From: CALHAX01 sp039816705
GTDB taxonomy: Bacteria; Pseudomonadota; Alphaproteobacteria; Rhizobiales; CALHAX01
Length of the DNA stretch: 14,158 bases
Reading direction: 5' to 3'
Assembly: GCA_039816705.1 (NCBI GenBank)
Contig: JBCBXF010000063.1
Span: 1-14,158 of the forward strand
The notes below the pieces were generated by a model, which had not been told where the DNA came from, ran no database searches, and was given only the letters and a program-made list of their open reading frames with translations. Each line of letters starts with the position of its first letter. The first letter of the stretch is position 1. The translations under genes were made by a program, and so were the position numbers. Below, piece after piece: positions 8,567-14,158 of this stretch.

Positions 8567-9466
8567 TCAGTCCGCCGTCAGACTTGCAACGTCCTTCGTT
8601 TTTCCGGTCTCGCGCTGGTACGCGACAATTTCTTTCATCACGTTCTCGATCCCGTCTTCATCGTCCGCTTTGCGCGCCTCAAGCCAACGCCCGTACTGGT
8701 TATCGTTCACCACCCGTACCGTGATCGGCATGAAAGCGTGGCGCACACCACATAGCTCAGAACACTGGCCGTAATAGACCCCCTCACGACGCGCCTTGAA
8801 CCACGTCGCCGTTGTGCGGCCCGGCACAGCATCGATTTTTGATCCGAAGGCTGGCATCGTCCAGTTGTGCATCACGTCGTTGGCCGTCACCAGCACATGC
8901 ACCACCTTGCCGACAGGAACGACCACTTCGTTGTCGGTGGCGAGAAGACGTGGTTGCCCGGGCTTAAGATCGGCGTCATCGATCATGTAGGCGTCAAACG
9001 CGACGTTCTCGCCGGCTTCCGGGTACTGATACTCCCAGTACCACTGATGCCCAATCGCCTTGATCACAAGATCCGGTTTCGGGAAATCGTACTGCTTGTA
9101 GAGCAATCGGAACGACGGGACTGCGATGATCATAAGGATCAGCACGGGTACGACCGTCCACGCGAACTCAAGCGTCGTATTGTGCGCATTGCGCGACGGT
9201 GTCGGATTGTTCGTTTCGCTGAACTTCCAGCAGACGTAGGCGAGCAACGCGAGCACGAATAACGAGATCGCAACAATGATCGGCGTCAGCAAAATGTCGT
9301 GCATCCAGTGGATGTCATCGGCAATCTCAGTGACACCCGGTTGGAACCCGAGACCCCACTCGCTCGGCTGCCCATAGGTTTCGGCAAGTGCAGGAAGCGC
9401 GTGAACCGCGCCGCCTGCGATGATCGCCGCACCAACCAGCACTTTCTTCAATGTGCCTCGCGCCAT
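8567..9466 (-). CDS. ctaC: Cytochrome c oxidase subunit II with CuA centre
   Basis: 299 aa. It accepts electrons from cytochrome c through the binuclear CuA site and passes them to heme a. A signal peptide ends near LPALA-ET (cleavage after about Ala28). Two TM helices lie at about 57-80 and 103-120, and the periplasmic cupredoxin domain follows, with the aromatic stretch GHQWYWEYQYPE (139-150). CuA ligands are His200 (DVMHNW), Cys235, Glu237, Cys239, His243 and Met246 in CSELCGVRHAFM. There is no fused cytochrome c domain. The C-terminal 50 residues are a polar extension. The ATG at 9466 has GGGAGAGGA about 12 bases upstream. It is the first gene of the minus-strand oxidase block. Confidence 0.98.
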   Translation of the reverse strand: MARGTLKKVLVGAAIIAGGAVHALPALAETYGQPSEWGLGFQPGVTEIADDIHWMHDILLTPIIVAISLFVLALLAYVCWKFSETNNPTPSRNAHNTTLEFAWTVVPVLILMIIAVPSFRLLYKQYDFPKPDLVIKAIGHQWYWEYQYPEAGENVAFDAYMIDDADLKPGQPRLLATDNEVVVPVGKVVHVLVTANDVMHNWTMPAFGSKIDAVPGRTTATWFKARREGVYYGQCSELCGVRHAFMPITVRVVNDNQYGRWLEARKADDEDGIENVMKEIVAYQRETGKTKDVASLTAD

Positions 9467-9783
9467 GGTGATTTTTGTCCTCTCCCATCGCGGTCAGGCG
9501 ACCGCTCTTCCTGCGTCTCACACACCAAAATATCGGCGACCAAACAAGCCGGATGCGCTGCGGCAAATTCCCACGCGAGCCACCTCGGCGGAGACGCTCC
9601 CGGTCTGGCCGACCGGCCCTAGATCGACCGCCATCTGGCTGCGATAGCGCATCCAGCGCCGTTACAACAGCAGTTCGCGCGGCAATGTCCCACTTTTGTC
9701 GGAATTCTTGTCGAATGGCGCGAACCAGGCCATGCCATTGGTCGCACCTTCTGCTCTCCGGGCCCTCGATCAGCCCCGCAGCT
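9467..9783. other. Divergent intergenic region between ctaC and the IalB-family gene
   Basis: About 317 bp with no convincing gene. It must carry the promoter of the oxidase operon (leftward), because coxB is its first gene, and probably that of the IalB-family gene (rightward). I looked for sigma-70 boxes in both directions and found none good enough to call. The coxB Shine-Dalgarno is inside the left end. Open frames run through the region on both strands but show no family resemblance. Confidence 0.6.
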
Positions 9784-10365
9784 ATGAGGCACTTTGACGT
9801 GGAAAACCCCGGACCGCTCAAGATCCGAATTTTGCAGGCCACGCGCAACGCACTGGCCGCGTTCGTCTTGGCATGCGGCGCGCTCTCTGCGTCGCAAGCG
9901 CTGGCCCAGACCGCGAATGTGCCATCAAGCGAGCCGAAGCCTGCGGTCCGTGCGCAACATGGTGACTGGCAGATTGTCTGTAAGAAACCGATCGGCGCAC
10001 GCGTCGAAGTCTGCGCCGCTGTGCAGGACGTGACATCGGAAGACAATCCGAATGTCGGTCTGAGTGTCCATTTTCAAAAGGCGTCGGACGGGTCACGCAC
10101 CCTGCGGGTCTTTGCGCCGCTCGGACTTCTCCTGCCGCCGGGTCTCGGCCTCAACATCGACGAGGCGAAGGTCGGGCGCATTCCATTTGTACGGTGTCAC
10201 GTCGTCGGATGTCTCGCCCACGTCACTGTTGACGAGCAACTTATGACCAAGCTGAACACCGGCAAAACCGCCTGGTTCATCGTCTTCCAGACGCGGGAAG
10301 CCGGCATCGGCATTCCTGTTTCGCTCAATGGGCTTTCAGACGCGGTTGCGAACCTTCAACAGTAG
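9784..10365 (+). CDS. IalB-family (invasion-associated locus B) secreted protein
   Basis: 193 aa from the chosen ATG. The N-terminus has a basic segment (KIRILQATRN) and a hydrophobic stretch ending SASQALAQ, so a signal peptide cleaved after ALA (about residue 41) is likely. The mature part opens with the family pattern HGDWQIVCKKP and has four cysteines, Cys66, Cys77, Cys138 and Cys143, the last pair in VRCHVVGCLAHV, a typical IalB signature. They probably form disulfides in the periplasm. IalB was named for erythrocyte invasion in Bartonella, but the family is common in free-living alphaproteobacteria, where its role is unclear. The frame is open upstream to 9475, but that part has no signal-peptide or family features. 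The ATG at 9784 has no strong Shine-Dalgarno, so the start is uncertain. Confidence 0.85.
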   Translation: MRHFDVENPGPLKIRILQATRNALAAFVLACGALSASQALAQTANVPSSEPKPAVRAQHGDWQIVCKKPIGARVEVCAAVQDVTSEDNPNVGLSVHFQKASDGSRTLRVFAPLGLLLPPGLGLNIDEAKVGRIPFVRCHVVGCLAHVTVDEQLMTKLNTGKTAWFIVFQTREAGIGIPVSLNGLSDAVANLQQ

Positions 10366-10380
10366 GCGCCCGTCGCCGTG

Positions 10381-10436
10381 AAGTGGTGACCCCAAACACC
10401 CGACAGCACCCGTCGCTCGGGCGCCTGGGGCCACTT
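10381..10436. terminator. Convergent terminator-like hairpin between the IalB-family and dodecin genes
   Basis: A nested imperfect hairpin fills the 76-bp gap between two convergent genes. The outer stem is AAGTGG (10381-10386) with CCACTT (10431-10436), then after a 3-nt bulge CCCCA (10390-10394) with TGGGG (10426-10430), and an inner stem CCCGA (10399-10403) with TCGGG (10417-10421). No long T-run follows on either strand. Its place suggests a bidirectional terminator; function is inferred. Confidence 0.5.
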
Positions 10437-10441
10437 GCACC

Positions 10442-10645
10442 TTACTTCACTTCAAACGTCAGCTTGCAGTTGACGCGGTAGCCCTTGAGCTTGCCTTTGG
10501 AATCGACCTCGCAGCTCATGTCCTTGACCCACACGCTGCGAATGCACTTCACCGACTTCGAGGCCTGCGTCACAACTTTCTGGACCGCATCCTCCCAGCT
10601 CTTCGGCGACGCCCCCATCAATTCAATCGTCTTATGTACCGCCAT
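10442..10645 (-). CDS. Dodecin-like small protein
   Basis: 67 aa, the usual dodecin length. Dodecins fold as a beta-alpha-beta-beta unit and assemble into hollow dodecamers that store riboflavin or FMN. The pattern fits: a first strand VHKTIELMGAS, a helix SWEDAVQKVVTQASKSV (17-33), and two strands ending GYRVNCKLTFEVK. The Trp that stacks on flavin in canonical dodecins follows the Arg of an LRWFEV-type motif; here that site is Ser (CIRSVW) and the Trp is Trp39, two residues later, and the usual Gln of EYQV is Arg57. It also has three cysteines (34, 45, 60). So flavin binding is doubtful and it may belong to the dodecin-like branch. A longer open frame exists upstream, but the ATG at 10645 has GGAGAG 6-7 bases before it. 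Confidence 0.88.
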   Translation of the reverse strand: MAVHKTIELMGASPKSWEDAVQKVVTQASKSVKCIRSVWVKDMSCEVDSKGKLKGYRVNCKLTFEVK

Positions 10646-10911
10646 TTTTCTCTCCGGATTTGTGGCTAAGGCGCAATCGGCACGACTGCGCAGTACGCGG
10701 AGTTTAGACATCTCGACAGGCCGGGCAAACCGCGTCGCGCCATCTTTGAACGACGTGCCTAACGCCCAGTTGCGGCAGACCGCACAAACCCCAAGAGCTA
10801 ACTGCCTGATAATAAGCTGGAAAATCCGGCGCCCCGGTGCCACAAAAGCGCTATGCCCACCGTGAGTATTGCGAAGACGTATCGGGCTACATGCGAGTAC
10901 GGACGACAGTG

Positions 10912-11607
10912 ATGAGCCAACTGGTGAGCGACGTGACGGGAGCCGGAGTTTCAAAGAGTGCCGGCGCCACGCCGCAGCCTCCGAGCCCGCTCGACTTGTC
11001 GCTCTCCGGGGCCGCAACGGGACGTGCGATCGATGCCATTTCTTCCCGATATCATCTCCAATCGGCCACGGTGCGCGCCGCGCTACAGACAGTGCGCCCG
11101 CTCATCCTGAACCAGGTTGCCCAGCTTTGCGAGAATGAGAGCGCGGCCACACAGCTGCTGCACTGGCTTGCAGATCCGGCGCTCACCCGCATCAGGATCG
11201 TCCCCGAAGACATCATCGCCCAAGATATTCGTGTGACCAGTGATGCGATGTCCCGTGGCCTGTCGCGCGGCGACGCTTCGCTCTGGAGCGCACTTGACGT
11301 CAGTGCCGCGCAGGTCGGCATGTCACATCAAACGCTGCGTGCGATGTTGCCGCTTCTGACCCTGTTGTTGATGGCCGCAATCCGCGACGCTGCCGCACCC
11401 GCCTTCCTGCGCCACCTTCATGCGCTACGACCGGACGATCAGACGACGGATCCCTATGCCTTCGCCGCCCAGCAAGCTGACACAGGGCAGGCCGCCACAT
11501 CACAGGCAGCGTCCTCACAAGCGCTGCGCTGGCTCGACGCTGTGCTATCCCGTGCGCAGGATACGGCAGAGATCGACGGCTCAATGGCGCTCCGCCACGA
11601 ACGCTAG
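10912..11607 (+). CDS. DUF937-type protein, first of two adjacent paralogs
   Basis: 231 aa of unknown function. After a Pro/Ser-rich lead (to about residue 28), two helical regions resemble the next gene: GRAIDAISSRYHLQSATVRAAL followed by VRPLILNQVAQL (37-72), and SALDVSAAQVGMSHQTLRAMLPLLTLLLMAAI (126-157), where a leucine-rich MLPLL segment matches the LP-LL motif of DUF937/YidB-like proteins. The tail is Ala/Gln/Ser-rich (185-205). No clear signal peptide is present; the 145-157 stretch is hydrophobic. Earlier in-frame ATGs exist at 10837 and 10891. I chose 10912 because the peptide (MSQL...) mirrors the start of the paralog, but no strong ribosome site decides it. The 266 bp upstream, shared with the dodecin-like gene, hold no recognisable gene. 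Confidence 0.7.
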   Translation: MSQLVSDVTGAGVSKSAGATPQPPSPLDLSLSGAATGRAIDAISSRYHLQSATVRAALQTVRPLILNQVAQLCENESAATQLLHWLADPALTRIRIVPEDIIAQDIRVTSDAMSRGLSRGDASLWSALDVSAAQVGMSHQTLRAMLPLLTLLLMAAIRDAAAPAFLRHLHALRPDDQTTDPYAFAAQQADTGQAATSQAASSQALRWLDAVLSRAQDTAEIDGSMALRHER

Positions 11608-11663
11608 GCCTGCGTCCAAGTCGTCATCAACCGTGCATCACATCAGAAATCGGAACCGCACTC

Positions 11664-12419
11664 ATGTCTGCATACGAGCAACTCACCCGCGCCCAAAACG
11701 GGCAGGTGATCGACAACCTGGCTGCACAGTTCGGCCTCTCGCATGCTGAGACAGAAGATGCGATCCGCGAGATGTTGCCCGTTCTGACGCGGGCGGTGCA
11801 GGCCAACATTCAGACGAAGAGGGGCTTGCAAAGCCTCATCCGTGCACTCGGCTCAGGCCATCACGCGCGCTACTACGATGACCCCGCGACAATTGGGGCT
11901 GAAGAAACACTCGCCGACGGTCGTGCCATCGCCCGACATATGCTCGGCTCCGATCGTCAGGTACGCGCTCTCGAAACCCAGGCGCAGTATGCAACCGGGC
12001 TCGGCGGCGGCATCCTCGAGCAGATCCTCCCGCACCTTGCCAGCATCCTGATGGGCATGATTTTCAAACGCGGTGGCCCGGAGATCGGACGCGAGTTCAA
12101 TCGTGGCGGATATTCCCGCACTCCCGACATACAGGGATTTCCCCGCATGCCAGACACCGGCGGTGGAGGTGGCTACCGCCGCAATGATGTGCCCGAACCC
12201 GAGTATGACGCGCCCGCCCCCTATGACGAAATCGCCAACGAACTCGACCGTCGCGGCCGCAATCCCGGCGGCTTCACCGGCGGCATCCGCGACGCCATCG
12301 GCAAAAGCCTCGGCGGCCGCGGCGGCGGCATCATGGGCTGGATCATCAAATTCGTCGTGCTCCGCTACGGCTGGCGGATCCTGCGCGGCGTAATCGCAGC
12401 GTTCTTGGGACGGCGGTGA
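11664..12419 (+). CDS. DUF937-type protein with Gly-rich linker and C-terminal hydrophobic helix
   Basis: 251 aa of unknown function, 56 bp after its paralog. The N-terminal part (NGQVIDNLAAQFGLSHAETEDAI, 12-34, then MLPVLTRAVQANI) and the second part (ARHMLGSDRQVRALETQ..TGLGGGILEQILPHLASILMGMI, 90-133) show the LG and LP-x-L pattern of DUF937. A disordered Gly/Pro/Tyr-rich stretch follows at about 144-222, with GGGGG at 166-170 and several GG pairs. The last 30 residues (MGWIIKFVVLRYGWRILRGVIAAFLGRR) form a hydrophobic, basic-ended helix that may anchor to the membrane. The two proteins are probably co-transcribed. The start ATG at 11664 has only a weak GGAA upstream. Confidence 0.8.
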   Translation: MSAYEQLTRAQNGQVIDNLAAQFGLSHAETEDAIREMLPVLTRAVQANIQTKRGLQSLIRALGSGHHARYYDDPATIGAEETLADGRAIARHMLGSDRQVRALETQAQYATGLGGGILEQILPHLASILMGMIFKRGGPEIGREFNRGGYSRTPDIQGFPRMPDTGGGGGYRRNDVPEPEYDAPAPYDEIANELDRRGRNPGGFTGGIRDAIGKSLGGRGGGIMGWIIKFVVLRYGWRILRGVIAAFLGRR

Positions 12420-12537
12420 GGATCCGCTTTTGCGAGCGAAGCGAACGCGATTGCCTTAGTCGCAGCAAGTCTGTGAAGGGCCATAAGCGGTTATTGTGGA
12501 AGCACGTCGAGCGACGGCTTCGAGTCAGTGCGCTCGG

Positions 12538-12996
12538 TTAAGACTTGTCTGGGACCGCGTCTTCGTAAGCCTTGCACGCGTCATTGAGGTGTTTCACCGC
12601 TAATTCCAGCTCTGTTGGATCGTATTCACTGCCAACTCGGGCAATCTGCTGAGCGACGCCAGCATATAGTGGTCCAAGCACAGCAAACAGATGCTTTGTG
12701 GGATGGATGATAATCCCCCGGCGATCATCGGGGTCAGGGCTTCGCTTCGCCAAATCAGCTTTTTCGAGACGGTCGAGAAGAGCTGTTACCGATCCGCTCG
12801 TGAGACCCAGCTCTGCACTGATCTGAGTAGGCTTGGCTGGCCCTGTTTCCAGAAGGTTGAGGCATCGCAGATCGTTGCGCGAGACCCCAACGCGTGACGC
12901 GGCTTCCGCGTCGAGCTTGTCGATAGCGGCGTACAGGCGCCGACAGGCGGCAACGAGATCGCGGGGCGAGATGTGAGCATTGTCAGGTGGCGACAT
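12538..12996 (-). CDS. MarR-family transcriptional regulator
   Basis: 152 aa, normal for MarR proteins, which bind palindromic operators as dimers and release them on ligand binding or oxidation. The winged helix is clear: NDLRCLNLLETGPAKPTQISAEL leads to the recognition helix LTSGSVTALLDRLEKADL (about 65-82), and the wing is KRSPDPDDRRGIIIHPT (84-100) with the signature D-x-R-R. Helices at both ends make the dimer interface. Cys45 lies in the DNA-binding region, so a redox role cannot be excluded. The gene is divergent from the SRPBCC gene across a short gap holding a perfect palindrome, so it probably represses that gene and itself. The 118 bp after its stop hold no clear terminator. Confidence 0.93.
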   Translation of the reverse strand: MSPPDNAHISPRDLVAACRRLYAAIDKLDAEAASRVGVSRNDLRCLNLLETGPAKPTQISAELGLTSGSVTALLDRLEKADLAKRSPDPDDRRGIIIHPTKHLFAVLGPLYAGVAQQIARVGSEYDPTELELAVKHLNDACKAYEDAVPDKS

Positions 12997-13013
12997 GAAA
13001 CAATCTTATGTCT

Positions 13014-13026
13014 CTTGATTGTCAAG
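13014..13026. promoter_or_regulatory. Small inverted repeat CTTGA-N3-TCAAG, candidate second operator half
   Basis: The 13-bp sequence CTTGATTGTCAAG is a perfect inverted repeat around a 3-bp centre. It overlaps the -35 of the rightward promoter, and CTTGAT recurs at 13030-13035. Placed between the MarR start and the larger palindrome, it could be a second binding site for the regulator. Function is inferred. Confidence 0.45.
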
Positions 13027-13047
13027 ATACTTGATCTGAGATATACT
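13019..13047 (+). promoter_or_regulatory. Sigma-70-type promoter of the SRPBCC/YdeI-like genes
   Basis: TTGTCA (13019-13024) and TATACT (13042-13047) are separated by exactly 17 bp, close to the sigma-70 consensus. This lies about 48 bp before the chosen start of the SRPBCC gene. It is the clearest promoter in the window. Confidence 0.7.
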
Positions 13048-13055
13048 AGTATATC
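13040..13055. promoter_or_regulatory. Perfect 16-bp palindrome, likely MarR operator
   Basis: GATATACTAGTATATC reads the same on both strands and covers the -10 box of the rightward promoter. Size, symmetry and position between a divergent MarR gene and its neighbour are as expected for a MarR operator; binding here would block RNA polymerase. The palindrome is seen; the regulator-site pairing is inferred. Confidence 0.7.
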
Positions 13056-13095
13056 GGTGAGAACTGGTCACCTACCTGGATGAATGGAGACACCA

Positions 13096-13695
13096 ATGGA
13101 AGTCGTTTTGGCAGTTTTGGGTGCGTTGGTTGCCGTTATTGCAGTGTTAGCTTTCGTTGCCCCCAGGCGGGTCGCTTACACCGAGACGATTACTGTGAAT
13201 GCACCAGTGGGAGACGTCTACGACGACATACGCCTTCAAGAGCATCTTATGCGTTGGTCCGCCTGGCCGCTAGAAACTAAGTCGACCTGCAGTGTCGAAG
13301 GCAATGACGGAACTGTTGGCGCGAAGACGGCCTTCTTCACTAAGGGCAAGCGTGTGGGTCATCAGGAGGTCGTCGCTTTGAGAGAGAACAAGGAAGTTGC
13401 TCTCACTCTGGTTGGCCCCGGTCCTCCTCACAAGCCACGCCTTACGTTTGAGCTAACACCGACCGGATCGGAGCAAACGAGAGTCGACGCTCATTTTGTG
13501 AACGAGTTCACACCCCCATTTCATATCATCTGGCATTTCGCCGGTTTGTCGAAATGGACACGGAGCATGCACGTGAAAGACTTGAAGGGTCTGAAAGCGT
13601 TCTGCGAGCCGCCCCACAAAGACGCTACGGGCCAGGTCGTCGGACGTCCGCCACGAGGAGATAATCCATTCGAACACGCAAGTGGGGCGGCTTGA
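13096..13695 (+). CDS. Membrane-anchored SRPBCC (polyketide cyclase/dehydrase-like) protein
   Basis: 199 aa. One N-terminal hydrophobic helix (MEVVLAVLGALVAVIAVLAFV) is followed by an SRPBCC (START-like) lipid- or ligand-binding domain: YTETITVNAPVGDVYDDIRLQEHLMRWSAW opens it, and the terminal helix is SKWTRSMHVKDLKGLKAFCE. SRPBCC domains have a deep hydrophobic pocket; the ligand here is unknown. The start at 13096 has GGAGA at 6-7 bases, better than the in-frame ATG at 13084, which would add four residues. It is under the promoter and palindrome that face the MarR gene, and it overlaps the next gene by a few bases. The GC content is visibly lower than in the oxidase block, with more T-ending codons. 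Confidence 0.88.
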   Translation: MEVVLAVLGALVAVIAVLAFVAPRRVAYTETITVNAPVGDVYDDIRLQEHLMRWSAWPLETKSTCSVEGNDGTVGAKTAFFTKGKRVGHQEVVALRENKEVALTLVGPGPPHKPRLTFELTPTGSEQTRVDAHFVNEFTPPFHIIWHFAGLSKWTRSMHVKDLKGLKAFCEPPHKDATGQVVGRPPRGDNPFEHASGAA

Positions 13696-14158
13696 GCTAC
13701 TTCGACTACGATTTCGAGGGCGTGATTGACTGGCACGGCGTCGGCAAGAGCAAAGTCATCACCTACAAGGTTCTCTTCATGCCGCCGCACTTCGAGGATG
13801 AGCTACCGTTCAAGACGTATCCGCGTCTGCGGGTCGAAGCAGAGATTGCTGACGTCCCGGTTCGTGGCGCTTGGATGCCGGTTGGCGATGGGCGGCGCTA
13901 TTTCATCGTCTCACCTGAGATCAAAAAAAGCACGGGCTTTGATGTCGGTGATGTTGTTGAGATGCGGTTCCGGATCGACGATCAGAATCACGTTGACGTG
14001 CCGCGCGCTTTGGAGCTTGCGATCCAGTCGGACGACAAAGCAAGCCGCCAATGGGACACGCTCACAGCAGGTAAGAAGCGCATGTTCACCTTCCATAGCC
14101 TCCGCCACACGCTTCGCCTCGGTCGGTGCGGTTTTGGCCGATGCCACATGGAAGGTGA
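13692..14158 (+). CDS. YdeI/OmpD-associated, DUF1905-type protein, runs off the right edge and carries an internal inverted segment
   Basis: 155 codons remain open to the window edge. The DUF1905 beta-barrel-like domain is clear: YDFEGVIDWHG at the start, LRVEAEIADVPVRGAWMPVGDGRRYFIVSPEIKKSTGFDVGDVVEMRFRIDD in the middle, then VPRALELAI and WDTLTAGKKRMF, which normally leads into an OmdA-type SAKT helix. In the given strand the family match stops at residue 135 (TFH) and becomes SLRHTLRLGRCGFGRCH; see the inverted-repeat feature. The start is uncertain: TTG at 13692 overlaps the previous stop (TTGA); an in-frame ATT at 13668 with GAGGAG upstream is possible. No ATG occurs before 13779, which would cut the domain. 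The function of this family is not established; it follows the SRPBCC gene and is probably co-regulated by the MarR protein. Confidence 0.8.
   Translation, partial: MSYFDYDFEGVIDWHGVGKSKVITYKVLFMPPHFEDELPFKTYPRLRVEAEIADVPVRGAWMPVGDGRRYFIVSPEIKKSTGFDVGDVVEMRFRIDDQNHVDVPRALELAIQSDDKASRQWDTLTAGKKRMFTFHSLRHTLRLGRCGFGRCHMEG
14086..14158. repeat. 51-bp segment between perfect 11-bp inverted repeats (inverted piece of the YdeI-like gene)
   Basis: The left arm TCACCTTCCAT is at 14086-14096 and the right arm ATGGAAGGTGA at 14148-14158, the last base of the window. The 51-bp spacer starts on a codon boundary and is exactly 17 codons long. Forward it reads SLRHTLRLGRCGFGRCH; reverse-complemented in place it reads VASAKTAPTEAKRVAEA, giving KRMFTFH-VASAKT...AEA-MEG, the normal end of a YdeI-like protein. 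The orientation in this window is therefore inverted relative to the functional gene. Confidence 0.85.

Noticed and set aside
9475..9783. N-terminal extension of the IalB-family frame
   Set aside because: The extra 103 residues lack any signal-peptide or family pattern, and would put the real signal sequence in the middle of the protein.
9327..10046. 239-codon open frame on the minus strand overlapping the ctaC start, the gap and the IalB-family gene
   Set aside because: It overlaps two recognisable genes, and its sequence shows no domain; the IalB-family frame on the other strand has a signal peptide and conserved cysteines.
12420..12537. Possible terminator or small RNA between the DUF937 and MarR genes
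   Set aside because: Only a few weak short repeats are visible (for example ATAA-GCGG-TTAT at 12483-12494), with no convincing stem followed by a T-run.
13911..14147. Minus-strand frame beginning VASAKTAPTEAKRVAEAMEG as a separate gene
   Set aside because: Only its first 20 or so residues resemble a protein family, and they belong to the plus-strand YdeI-like gene by way of the inverted segment; the rest is shadow sequence.
1..14158. CRISPR array, tRNA or rRNA genes, insertion sequences, phage genes
   Set aside because: No regularly spaced repeats, cloverleaf-like sequence, transposase or integrase motifs were seen on either strand.

Overview
The window looks like chromosomal DNA of an alphaproteobacterium. 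The evidence is high-GC coding sequence, a mitochondrial-type aa3 cytochrome c oxidase locus with its assembly genes in alphaproteobacterial order, SURF1 followed by threonine synthase and an M16 (processing-peptidase-like) protease, and an IalB-family protein. I cannot name a genus from sequence alone.

Positions 1-9466 (minus strand, read from right to left) form one long respiratory block: coxB (subunit II), coxA (subunit I), a small uncharacterised membrane protein, ctaB (heme O synthase), a small CoxF-position membrane protein, ctaG (Cox11 copper chaperone), ctaE (subunit III), a strong 17-bp-stem hairpin, surf1, thrC, and an M16 peptidase cut by the left window edge. Several junctions overlap by 4 bp (GTGA or ATGA) or slightly more, so they are probably translationally coupled. 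Together these genes make the catalytic core of the oxidase, its heme O precursor, the CuB delivery factor and the heme-insertion factor. thrC and the M16 gene are passengers whose products have no obvious oxidase role.

Positions 9467-12537 hold unrelated small units: a divergent gap, an IalB-family secreted protein (+), a convergent terminator-like hairpin, a dodecin-like protein (-) in which the usual flavin-contacting residues look replaced, and two adjacent DUF937-type paralogs (+).

Positions 12538-14158 form an accessory-looking cassette of visibly lower GC: a MarR-type repressor (-) divergent from an SRPBCC (polyketide-cyclase-like) membrane-anchored protein and a YdeI/DUF1905-type protein (+). 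The 87-99 bp between them carries a perfect 16-bp palindrome over the -10 of a good sigma-70 promoter, which is the obvious MarR operator.

The most striking observation is at the right edge. The last 73 bases are a 51-bp segment between perfect 11-bp inverted repeats, lying inside the YdeI-like gene. Read as given, the segment encodes nonsense. Flipped, it stays exactly in frame and restores the conserved SAKT-x-x-T-x-x-KR motif of the family. This is either a real micro-inversion (possibly an invertible switch) or a fold-back artefact at a contig end; the coincidence with the window edge favours the artefact. No tRNA, rRNA, CRISPR array, insertion sequence or prophage was seen.
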